The notes under the pieces: model-generated
Database searches by the model: none
Seen by the model: only the letters and a program-made list of their open reading frames with translations
What the model was told of the DNA's origin: nothing
From: Coprobacter fastidiosus
GTDB lineage: Bacteria > Bacteroidota > Bacteroidia > Bacteroidales > Coprobacteraceae
Direction of reading: 5' to 3'
DNA: 64,000 nucleotides
Assembly: GCF_030296935.1 (NCBI RefSeq)
Contig: NZ_AP028032.1
Location: 2,976,001 to 3,040,000 of the forward strand
Part shown: piece by piece, positions 57,004-64,000 of the stretch
Layout: the number at the start of each line of letters is the position of its first letter
Position numbering within the stretch: the stretch's first letter is position 1
Translations under genes and position numbers: made by a program

Positions 57004-57735
57004 TCAGAGTTTCTCTACGCTGAATGCCGTTATTTGTGCCCGGTTTTCTAATAACCGTATTCCGAAATATCCTTTTTCATACGGTTCTTTATCTTCCAGT
57101 CGGAAAAGTTCTTCACCATTTACCGAAAATTGTGAGACACCGTCCTGCACCGTGATAACGACATTATACCAGTTGTTCGGCTTCAACAGGTGTTTTTCGT
57201 CTGTATATTCTTGTAACAACGGTTTTACTCGGTTATCGTCCTCTGTACCATAGAATTTCCCGTGATATTTCCGGAAACGGGTTGTCGTATTGTCATTCCC
57301 TCCGTATCCTACATAATAAAGATTTAGAGAGTTATAATTTTTGAATATACCGTGCCGTTCTTCCGACCGGAAGAAAAGCGAATCGGGATGCAAAGGATCG
57401 GATGCAGCCCAAAAACAGTTCATGTCGGCGAGCCGGTCGCTTTCTCGTCCGTCCATGCGTAGAGATATGGAGTAGGATATTTTGTAGTTACCCGAAAGTT
57501 CCCGGTTATACCACATGGTGAGACCTTTGGGAGAAACGATCTCTAACGTATCGTGCAGGAATGTAAAGCTTGCCGAGTCCGATTCATCTTCGATGACCCA
57601 TTCGGAAAGAGGAAATCTTTCGTGGTTTTCTCTGTTCCCGTTATTATCCGTATTCTGTTTTTTCGGTTGACAAGCCGGTAAGATTAATAAATATAATAGA
57701 AGAAGAGATAGGCTTGTGAAAAGTCTGTGTTTCAT
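57004..57735 (-). CDS. DUF6250-like lipoprotein
   Basis: 243 residues. Lipoprotein signal with LPAC (Cys22). The stretch DMNCFWAASDP, YYVGYGGNDNTTTRFRKYHG and EPYEKGYFGIRLLENRAQI fits, from memory, the DUF6250 family, a concanavalin-like beta-sandwich often found beside polysaccharide-degrading genes. No catalytic pair can be assigned. It lies 12 bases downstream of ilvA on the same strand. Confidence 0.65.
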   Translation of the reverse strand: MKHRLFTSLSLLLLYLLILPACQPKKQNTDNNGNRENHERFPLSEWVIEDESDSASFTFLHDTLEIVSPKGLTMWYNRELSGNYKISYSISLRMDGRESDRLADMNCFWAASDPLHPDSLFFRSEERHGIFKNYNSLNLYYVGYGGNDNTTTRFRKYHGKFYGTEDDNRVKPLLQEYTDEKHLLKPNNWYNVVITVQDGVSQFSVNGEELFRLEDKEPYEKGYFGIRLLENRAQITAFSVEKL

Positions 57736-57747
57736 AAATATCCGTGT

Positions 57748-58941
57748 TTAAGAAATAACATGATAACCTTCCCGAATCAGCTCCTGCCGGATTTTTTCGA
57801 TGTGTTCGTGATTGCGGGTTTCCATAACGACTTGCAAATAGCAGCCTGTTATGTCTTTGCTGCCCGCCCGTTCGTGATGGACCGAAATAACATTAGCCCC
57901 CATTCTGGCAATAATTCCGGTTACGCCGACCAATTGACCGGGACGGTCTGCCAGCTCTACCGTAAGCGTATAAGATCTTCCGGTTTTGAGAAGCCCTCGG
58001 TTGATGACACGGGAAAGAATCGTTACGTCGATGTTTCCGCCGGATACAAGGCAAATCACCTTTTTCCCTTTGACAGGAACTTTATTGAACATGGCGGCTG
58101 CCACCGATACAGCACCAGCTCCTTCGGCTATCAGTTTCTGCTGTTCGATAAGCGTCAATATTGCCGTAGAGATTTCATCATCGGTTACGGTAACGATCCC
58201 ATCGACATATTTGTTGCAGATGTCATAGGTATGAATACCCGGTTCTTTTACGGCGATACCGTCGGCAATTGTCGATACCGAGTTGAGACGTTCTATTTTC
58301 TGATTAGTTATAGAATTGAGCATACTGGGAGCTCCGCTTGCCTGTACACCGTAGACTTTAACGTTGGGTTTCAGCGATTTTATGGCAAAAGCAACACCGG
58401 AAATCAGTCCTCCGCCACCGACAGGGACGATCACTACATCTACATCGGGGAGTTCTTCTAATAATTCGAGTCCGATAGTTCCTTGTCCGGCAATAACATT
58501 CTCGTCATCGAACGGATGAACAAACGTATAACCTTTTTCCTCTTTCAGTTGTAATGCTTTTTGATAAGCATCGTCATAAACTCCTTCGACGAGACACACT
58601 TCTGCCCCGTATTTTTTTGTAGCTTCTACTTTTGAAATAGGAGCTCCGGCCGGAAGGCAGATCAAAGATTTTATTCCGTTTTTAGTAGCCCCTAAAGCTA
58701 CGCCTTGAGCATGATTCCCGGCAGAACAGGCGATAACGCCGTGAGCTTTTTCTTCATCGGTAAGTTGGGATATTTTGTAATAAGCACCTCTTACTTTGAA
58801 AGAACCGGTCAGTTGCAGATTCTCCGGTTTCAGATATATTTGACTGTCCGGATTGATTTGCGGAGCATATATAAGATCAGTATGACGGATAACCTCTTTC
58901 AGTACGTAAGAAGCCTGATAAATCTTATCTAATGTAAGCAT
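57748..58941 (-). CDS. ilvA: Threonine ammonia-lyase
   Basis: 397 residues from the ATG at 58941 (MLTLDKIYQASYVLKEVIR); the reading from 58968 adds nine non-conserved residues. PLP-binding Lys lies in GSFKVRGAYYKI. The glycine-rich loop IVPVGGGGLISG, SAGNHAQG and a C-terminal ACT domain (TVELADRPGQLVGVTGIIAR) are clear. It deaminates threonine to 2-oxobutanoate in isoleucine synthesis. This is the short form with one ACT domain. The DUF6250 gene follows at 12 bases. Confidence 0.94.
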   Translation of the reverse strand: MLTLDKIYQASYVLKEVIRHTDLIYAPQINPDSQIYLKPENLQLTGSFKVRGAYYKISQLTDEEKAHGVIACSAGNHAQGVALGATKNGIKSLICLPAGAPISKVEATKKYGAEVCLVEGVYDDAYQKALQLKEEKGYTFVHPFDDENVIAGQGTIGLELLEELPDVDVVIVPVGGGGLISGVAFAIKSLKPNVKVYGVQASGAPSMLNSITNQKIERLNSVSTIADGIAVKEPGIHTYDICNKYVDGIVTVTDDEISTAILTLIEQQKLIAEGAGAVSVAAAMFNKVPVKGKKVICLVSGGNIDVTILSRVINRGLLKTGRSYTLTVELADRPGQLVGVTGIIARMGANVISVHHERAGSKDITGCYLQVVMETRNHEHIEKIRQELIREGYHVIS

Positions 58942-59030
58942 AGCGGTTTGGTTATTTTTCTGACGCAATATTACGAAAAACTATTCGATAAAGCGTATCG
59001 ACCGATGAATATTTTTATTCGGATCAAGAC

Positions 59031-59130
59031 GTCTGCCTGAATTTTGTTTCGGGTCGGATTTTCGATATAAACCGGAAGAAAACGCAAAAGTGACCTGATG
59101 ATGTTTTCTGCATCGGAAATTCAGGCAGGT
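59031..59130 (+). repeat. Dispersed intergenic element, copy F
   Basis: About 100 bases. Ends CTGCCTGAATTT and AAATTCAGGCAG are perfect 12-base inverted repeats. The interior keeps ACCGGAAGAAAACGC, AAAAGTGACCTGATGATG and a TGCATCGG segment also seen in copy B. It occupies the gap between gltD-like and ilvA. Confidence 0.7.
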
Positions 59131-59192
59131 TATCAGGCAAATTTCCCCTTGTTAATGGACGCAATGTAAGTATAGTCGTATTGTAAAAATGA

Positions 59193-60503
59193 TTATTCTT
59201 CTAAAAGCTTTTTAGCATCTACAAATTGGGCAATACCTTTAGCAACCTGTTTCGCCTCTTTCATTGCCAGAACGACGGTTTGCGGAGTGTGTACGACATC
59301 ACCGCCTGCAAATACACCTTTTCGGGTAGTCATTCCGTAAGGGCGTTCTTTGGTAATGACATATCCTGTGTCATCGACTTCTATACCGGACGTCGTGGAA
59401 ACGATCCTATTTGCCGGACGAGAACCTATTGCCAACAAAATCCGATCTATCGGCATAAAATTTTCACCTTCCGGAGTTTTGACTCTGATCTTTTCCAGTT
59501 TACCGTTAGAGCCGATAAATTCGGTAACTGTGGTTTCCCATAAAAATTCGACGCCTTCTTCGACTGCCTCGTTATATTCTGTTTGTAGTGCACTCATTTG
59601 GTCTATTGTTCTTCTGAACAATACATATACTTTTCCTGCACCCATGCGCAGAGCTGTTCGGGCGGCATCCATAGCTACGTTTCCCCCTCCGATGACGCCG
59701 ACTATGTCGCCTTGTTTTACCGGAACTTCTTCTCTTCCTATACTTCCGGTGTTGCACAAACTCGCCATGCGGAGAAAGTAGGAAGACTGTGTGACGCCTC
59801 TTAGTGTATATCCCGGAGTATCGAGAGATTTGGGCAATGCTGTCCCCGAACCGATAAATACGGCATCAAAGCCTTGTTCGAACATGTCATCTACCGTAAT
59901 AGCTTGACCTACCATACATTGCGTAATAAACGTTACTCCTAAGGCTTCGATTTTTTTTACTTCCTTGCGCACTACATCTTTAGGCAGCCTGTACTCAGGA
60001 ATTCCGTACATCAATACACCCCCGGCTTCTTGTTCTCCCTCAAAAATCATGACATTGAATCCTTCTCTTGCCAGGTCTCCTGCTACGGTCAGACCGGCCG
60101 GACCTGATCCGATAACGGCAACTTTTCCTCTCGTTTTTTGGGGTATTTTGTCTCGTATTAAACCCATATTTCCGTCAAAGTCTGCTGCAAATCGCTCTAA
60201 CTTTCCTACTTGTATCGGACGTTTTTTGGCATTTAAAACACAATGACCGACACACTGTTTTTCGTGTGGACATACTCGTCCGCATATTGCCGGAAGATTA
60301 CTTTTTTCATTGATGATGTGCATCGCTGCACCGATGTTTCCCATAGATAACTGATGAATAAATCCCGGTATGTTGTTTTCGATGGGACAGCCTTTAATAC
60401 ATAAGGGGTTTTTGCAATTGAGGCATCGTTTAGCTTCTTCTATGGCTTCTTTTATGGTAAAACCTTCGTCTAATTCTCCGAATTTGAGATCTTTTGTTTC
60501 CAT
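59193..60503 (-). CDS. Glutamate synthase small-chain-type NADPH oxidoreductase
   Basis: 436 residues. The N-terminal Fe-S region (CLNCKNPLCIKGCP, CGRVCPHEKQCVGHC) precedes two Rossmann folds: the FAD site GSGPAGLTVAGDLAREG and the NADPH site IGGGNVAMDAARTALRMG. It ends VFAGGDVVHTPQTVVLAMKEAKQ. The family includes glutamate synthase small chains (GltD), homotetrameric NADPH glutamate synthases and NfnB/SudA-like subunits. No large subunit or NfnA-type partner adjoins, so the exact reaction is open. A minus-strand TATTTTTG (60539-60532) is a possible -7 box. Confidence 0.85.
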   Translation of the reverse strand: METKDLKFGELDEGFTIKEAIEEAKRCLNCKNPLCIKGCPIENNIPGFIHQLSMGNIGAAMHIINEKSNLPAICGRVCPHEKQCVGHCVLNAKKRPIQVGKLERFAADFDGNMGLIRDKIPQKTRGKVAVIGSGPAGLTVAGDLAREGFNVMIFEGEQEAGGVLMYGIPEYRLPKDVVRKEVKKIEALGVTFITQCMVGQAITVDDMFEQGFDAVFIGSGTALPKSLDTPGYTLRGVTQSSYFLRMASLCNTGSIGREEVPVKQGDIVGVIGGGNVAMDAARTALRMGAGKVYVLFRRTIDQMSALQTEYNEAVEEGVEFLWETTVTEFIGSNGKLEKIRVKTPEGENFMPIDRILLAIGSRPANRIVSTTSGIEVDDTGYVITKERPYGMTTRKGVFAGGDVVHTPQTVVLAMKEAKQVAKGIAQFVDAKKLLEE

Positions 60504-60531
60504 TTAAATAAATATTGTAATCTTGACTTTG

Positions 60532-60539
60532 CAAAAATA
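60532..60539 (-). promoter_or_regulatory. Candidate -7 box for the gltD-like gene
   Basis: The minus strand reads TATTTTTG, matching TAnnTTTG, 28 bases before the ATG at 60503. A CAAA at 60565-60568 (TTTG on minus) is 25 bases away, longer than ideal. Confidence 0.4.
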
Positions 60540-60590
60540 GTATATAATTGTAATATGAACATTGCAAAATTGTTTTTTAACAATTTATTT

Positions 60591-60733
60591 GAATAGCTTC
60601 TTTAAAAGTGTTTTTAGTTTTTACGAGGAGGATAGCAGGTTATCTGACGAGTGAAAACGGGAAAAAAGATCGGAAGAAAGCGCAAAGATGACCTGATGGT
60701 ATTTTTTTTATTGGAAAACTTAGACAGGCTCTC
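60591..60733 (+). repeat. Dispersed intergenic element, copy G
   Basis: About 143 bases. It contains GAGGATAGCAGGTTATCTGA, GATCGGAAGAAAGCGC and AAAGATGACCTGATGG, and ends ATTGGAAAACTTAGACAGG then CTC. Very similar to copy E in its right half; the left terminal repeat is weak. Confidence 0.7.
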
Positions 60734-60820
60734 AATAGCAGATTCTGTCGTATTGAAGTTTTCCCTTTTAAAAAGGAGGAGATATTAGATTCTTGATAGT
60801 TATGAAAGCAGAGAGGTATA

Positions 60821-60856
60821 TAATAGAAAAGGCGTCATTTGACGCCTTTTCTATTA
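60821..60856. terminator. Terminator of the secreted PCMD/cadherin-like gene
   Basis: A 17-base perfect palindromic stem (60821-60837 with 60840-60856) centred on TGACGCC/GGCGTCA, flanked by A/T-rich sequence. It lies 22 bases after the stop of the 60879 gene. Confidence 0.75.
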
Positions 60857-60878
60857 TATTAAGATAAACACGATGTTA

Positions 60879-62336
60879 TTATTTTACTATTACTTTTGTT
60901 GTTTTAGTTCCGGTACGGATAATGTACGTATTCGGTTCTAATGAGAATGTTGCGCTTCCGGATACCTCTTTTTGAGCAACTTTACCTCCATTTAAGAGAT
61001 AAATCTCGACAGTACCTGTATAGCCTTGAACAAATACATTTCCGTTTATACTATATATCTTTAAGTTTTCGATTGTTCCGTTATTTTCGATTCCCTGTTC
61101 ATAATCGAAAGTGAGCGTATATACGTGTTTATTTTCGGGATCGGTTGCGATATTGCTGCCCGATACGGTAATCGTGACTACTTTTTCGTTGATTTCTATA
61201 TCTACAGTAGCTCCTTTTCCGTCAGCTTCTGCAATAATTTGATCTTTTGCAGGAACTTCTCCGCTGACGGTGTAATCATATTTGTCTTTAGAGAATCCTT
61301 CTAATGCTGTGCCGTTAATACTTAACGAAGATAATTGAGAGCGAGTATCTTGATAAGTCAATGTATACGTATGAGTATTATTATTGTTTTCGCTGTAATC
61401 GTTTCCCTTTACAACGATTGTAACGACATTTTCGTTAATTGTAGTTTCTATCGATGCCCCTTTACCGTCCGATACGGCTTCTATTTGGTCTTCGGTAGGA
61501 ACGACTCCGTCACCTGTTATCGTATAGTTATAGGTATCTTTATCAAATCCGTCAACCGCTACGCCTCCGATTTTCAATGATTCTAATTTTGAATTGTAGA
61601 TAAATTCGATGTCATCGATATATACTACATCTTCTTTACTTCCTCCACCCGCAGTTTTATTTGTAGTGAAAGTTAGTAATAAAAATGAGGGTGTAGCATT
61701 TTGAGTATATTCAAAATTAACGGTCTTTTGTACCCATTGTTCATTGGTCGTTGTATAGTTCAATTCTGCAGATCCAATTTTGTGGCTGAGAATAGTCTCG
61801 TCTTTTGTCGGATCTTGATAACGAAAATTGTCATGCAGGATTGCTGCCATCCGGGCTTCTTCGGTCGAACTTGCCATTTTCGACTTTACCCAAAATGAGA
61901 TGGAATCAGGGAGACCGGTAAATTTTTGTTGGTACTCTTCATTTTCAAGATCAGTAAAATTGTAATTCCCCGTTTCGTCAGTCGGAGTCATGCTACCGGC
62001 ATTCATTCTGCCGGTGGTAAGTGTTCCATTTCCTACGACATTACCTATAGGGTTTGTTGCGGAAATTTTTGCGCAACTGCCTGATCCTGTACGGGTGTCG
62101 GTACTTTGAGAAACAGAGGCTTTTGTCATACTTTGTAGATTTCCGGCAGCAGTCCCGAAAGAATGCCAATATTGGGGGGCATTTTCTGTTGATTTGCCGA
62201 GAAAGCCTCCCCAAGTTGTTTCTTTCCATGTTCCCTCAAATCCGGGATTCGGCAATTGGTATTGCGCTTGAACATTTATACAACCTGCAATTATACATGC
62301 GATTGCAAGCATCATTTTTCGAGTAAACTTATTCAT
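60879..62336 (-). CDS. Secreted PCMD-type protein with cadherin-like repeats and T9SS sorting domain
   Basis: 485 residues from the ATG at 62336; an upstream reading from 62402 would bury the signal peptide. After the signal (ending NVQAQ) comes a PCMD-like domain (YQLPNPGFEGTW, up to VVYIDDIEFIY). Two tandem repeats of about 85 residues follow (LKIGGVAVDGFDKDTYNYTI; LSINGTALEGFSKDKYDYTV), like cadherin-like beta-sandwiches. The last 60 residues (IENLKIYSINGNVFVQGY) are a T9SS-type sorting domain. Likely a cell-surface carbohydrate-binding protein. A minus-strand TATCTTTG (62368-62361) fits its -7 box. Confidence 0.72.
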   Translation of the reverse strand: MNKFTRKMMLAIACIIAGCINVQAQYQLPNPGFEGTWKETTWGGFLGKSTENAPQYWHSFGTAAGNLQSMTKASVSQSTDTRTGSGSCAKISATNPIGNVVGNGTLTTGRMNAGSMTPTDETGNYNFTDLENEEYQQKFTGLPDSISFWVKSKMASSTEEARMAAILHDNFRYQDPTKDETILSHKIGSAELNYTTTNEQWVQKTVNFEYTQNATPSFLLLTFTTNKTAGGGSKEDVVYIDDIEFIYNSKLESLKIGGVAVDGFDKDTYNYTITGDGVVPTEDQIEAVSDGKGASIETTINENVVTIVVKGNDYSENNNNTHTYTLTYQDTRSQLSSLSINGTALEGFSKDKYDYTVSGEVPAKDQIIAEADGKGATVDIEINEKVVTITVSGSNIATDPENKHVYTLTFDYEQGIENNGTIENLKIYSINGNVFVQGYTGTVEIYLLNGGKVAQKEVSGSATFSLEPNTYIIRTGTKTTKVIVK

Positions 62337-62360
62337 AATTAATGTAATTAAGATTTGATG

Positions 62361-62368
62361 CAAAGATA
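62361..62368 (-). promoter_or_regulatory. Candidate -7 box for the PCMD/cadherin-like gene
   Basis: The minus strand reads TATCTTTG, matching TAnnTTTG, 24 bases before the ATG at 62336. Confidence 0.45.
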
Positions 62369-62725
62369 GGTCAATAAATACGGAGCGTGGTTTTGAATAC
62401 ATTTTTTAACTGAATAAAATATTTATAAACAAGTGATTTTGAAAGGAGTAAATTATTATATAAATAGAGATAAATATCTGTCATTATAGGGGTTTCGAAA
62501 AAGTGATTCCGTTTTTGATGCAAAGAAGAAGATATGTTTGAAATCACAAATTTTTTTAATATTCGAGCTGGTGAATAAAATATTGAAACTCAATAAGATG
62601 AATAAAAGAACATTTGAAATTAAAAATAGACCAAAACAAGCAAAATGTAATATTTTCTTCTCTTTTTCTTTTGAGAGGAGAGACGAAAAACTTTCAGAAA
62701 AAATAGTACAAATTGTAATCTCTAC

Positions 62726-62756
62726 TTTGCAAAAAATCAATTTTTTCTTATCTTTG
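62726..62756 (+). promoter_or_regulatory. Promoter of the AAA-family gene
   Basis: TTTG at 62726-62729, a 19-base spacer, and TATCTTTG at 62749-62756 match both elements of the Bacteroidetes consensus. Transcription would begin about 15 bases before the GTG start at 62779. The rest of the 62337-62725 gap is A+T-rich with no gene I can support. Confidence 0.8.
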
Positions 62757-62778
62757 CCCCGTCTTACAGAACAATAGC

Positions 62779-63957
62779 GTGGAAGCATTCTTTAGAACAC
62801 ATAAATATCTGGTAGAGCATGTAAACTCTCCTGTAAAGAGAGAACTGATGCGGGAGATCGACTGGAGTCACCGGCTTATAGGTATCAAAGGCAGTCGGGG
62901 GGTCGGAAAGACTACGTTTTTGCTGCAATATGCTAAGGAAAATTTCGGTACCGATCGTTCTTGCCTTTATATCAATCTGAACCATCTTTATTTTACCGAA
63001 CGGACATTAATCGATTTTGCCGATGAATTCAGAATAAAGGGAGGAAAAACTTTATTGATCGATCAGGTATTTAAATATCCCGGCTGGTCAGAAGAGTTGA
63101 GATATTGTTATGATCACTTTCCGGAGTTGAAGATTGTTTTTTCCGGTTCTTCTGTGATGCGGTTAAAAGAGGAAAATCCTTTGCTTTCGGGTGTCGCGGA
63201 TTCTTATAATCTGAGGGGATTTTCTTTTAGGGAATATTTAAACCTGATGGCGGGGACGGATTTCCCTTCGGTGAAGTTGGACGAGTTGTTATGCAATCAT
63301 ACGGTTATTGCATCGGAAATATGTAATAAGGTGAAACCTTTGGCATATTTTCAAGACTATCTGCATCACGGTTTTTATCCTTTTTTTCTGGAGAAGCGTA
63401 ATTTCTCGGAAAATTTGATTAAAACGATGAATATGATGATGGAGGTAGATATCCTTTTCATCAAACAGATAGAACTTACTTATTTACCGAAAGTGCGTAA
63501 GCTTTTATATTTGTTAGCCGTAAATGCACCTTCTGCTCCGAATGTGAGTCAGTTGAGCAAAGAGATACAGACGTCGAGGGCTACAGTTGTGAACTATATC
63601 AAATATCTGAAAGATGCCCGACTTATCAATATGTTGTATCCTGTTGATGAGGAATTTCCCAAAAAGCCGGCAATGGTATATATGCACAATACGAATCTGA
63701 TGTACCCGATTCGTCCGGCTCAAGTAGAAGAGCAAGCGGTTCGGGAGACATTCTTTTATAATACTTTGCATAAGGATAACCGGTTGAATAAAGGTGAAAA
63801 GAATACGCATTTCCTTGTTAATCAGAAGTATAATTTTAAGATAGAGAGCGAAAACATACGGGGAAGAATAAATCCCGATATTTATTATACGATAGATCGT
63901 ACCGAAATCGGCAGGGAGAATAAAATTCCGCTGTGGTTGTTCGGATTTTTATATTAA
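62779..63957 (+). CDS. AAA_14/DUF4143-type ATPase
   Basis: 392 residues, starting at GTG (62779); in-frame codons upstream run into the promoter, so GTG is the only start. Walker A GSRGVGKTT (38-46) is intact. The usual Walker B DE is Asp95-Gln96 (IDQVFKYPGW, codon CAG). The sensor-like FSGSSVMRL follows. The C-terminal DUF4143 region ends LVNQKYNFKIESENIRG, resembling a nuclease-like fold of unclear activity. The family is widespread in Bacteroidetes and poorly understood. It stands alone. Confidence 0.85.
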   Translation: MEAFFRTHKYLVEHVNSPVKRELMREIDWSHRLIGIKGSRGVGKTTFLLQYAKENFGTDRSCLYINLNHLYFTERTLIDFADEFRIKGGKTLLIDQVFKYPGWSEELRYCYDHFPELKIVFSGSSVMRLKEENPLLSGVADSYNLRGFSFREYLNLMAGTDFPSVKLDELLCNHTVIASEICNKVKPLAYFQDYLHHGFYPFFLEKRNFSENLIKTMNMMMEVDILFIKQIELTYLPKVRKLLYLLAVNAPSAPNVSQLSKEIQTSRATVVNYIKYLKDARLINMLYPVDEEFPKKPAMVYMHNTNLMYPIRPAQVEEQAVRETFFYNTLHKDNRLNKGEKNTHFLVNQKYNFKIESENIRGRINPDIYYTIDRTEIGRENKIPLWLFGFLY

Positions 63958-64000
63958 TTTCAGTAATATTGTAATTGCATTTTTAAATTCTCAAATATAT

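Noticed and set aside
62538-62777. 79-codon plus-strand frame just before the AAA gene
   Set aside because: The strong promoter at 62726-62756 lies inside it; sequence is A+T-rich low complexity.
62456-62788. 110-codon minus-strand frame upstream of the AAA gene
   Set aside because: It covers the opposing promoter and GTG start; low-complexity K/F/L composition; no start signal.

Overview
The window is a chromosomal segment of a Bacteroidales bacterium. Four things point there: a 16S-Ile-Ala-23S-5S operon with Bacteroidetes-type rRNA, SusC/SusD outer-membrane proteins, Bacteroidetes promoters (-33 TTTG, -7 TAnnTTTG), and type IX secretion (T9SS) C-terminal sorting domains. The 16S looks closest to Barnesiellaceae such as Coprobacter, but that is from memory and was not searched.

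Layout. 1-3.7 kb (minus): rsfS, ftsH, a MaoC-like hydratase and the start of cdsA. 3.9-4.2 kb: a small DUF3127 protein. 4.3-9.65 kb: one rRNA operon with promoter and terminator. 10-16.5 kb: a small porin, fabD, tatA-tatC, a secreted PCMD-like protein, a DbpA-like helicase, a lipocalin-like lipoprotein and tRNA-Met. 17-18 kb: another small barrel. 18.2-26.7 kb (minus): a glycan-utilisation locus with a beta-helix protein, SusC, SusD and a WbsX/GH99-like lipoprotein. 27-30.6 kb: MBL hydrolase, VOC protein, proA and an argF'-type ornithine carbamoyltransferase. 30.7-41.2 kb (minus): GH97, two paralogous barrels, a CDF transporter with a DUF4861 lipoprotein, trxA and dnaE.

41.4-53 kb (minus) is the most unusual part: a polymorphic-toxin locus. 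A T9SS-like protein and two large exported RHS proteins are followed by a train of displaced RHS C-termini. Each C-terminus is joined by a 4-bp ATGA overlap to a small lipoprotein or secreted protein, the expected immunity protein. The full-length RHS protein ends in a JAB/JAMM-like domain and the next cassette ends in a HExxxH zincin-like domain. A 737-bp direct repeat places the second toxin where one recombination event would swap it onto the full-length backbone.

53-57 kb holds a module of a vWA/carboxypeptidase-regulatory-domain protein divergent from an ECF sigma factor and an ATGA-overlapping membrane partner. 57-64 kb: a DUF6250 lipoprotein with ilvA, a glutamate synthase small-chain-type oxidoreductase, a secreted PCMD/cadherin-like T9SS protein, and a DUF4143-type AAA protein with an altered Walker B motif.

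A family of about 80-170 bp inverted-repeat-bounded intergenic elements occurs at least seven times and looks like an unannotated MITE-like repeat.
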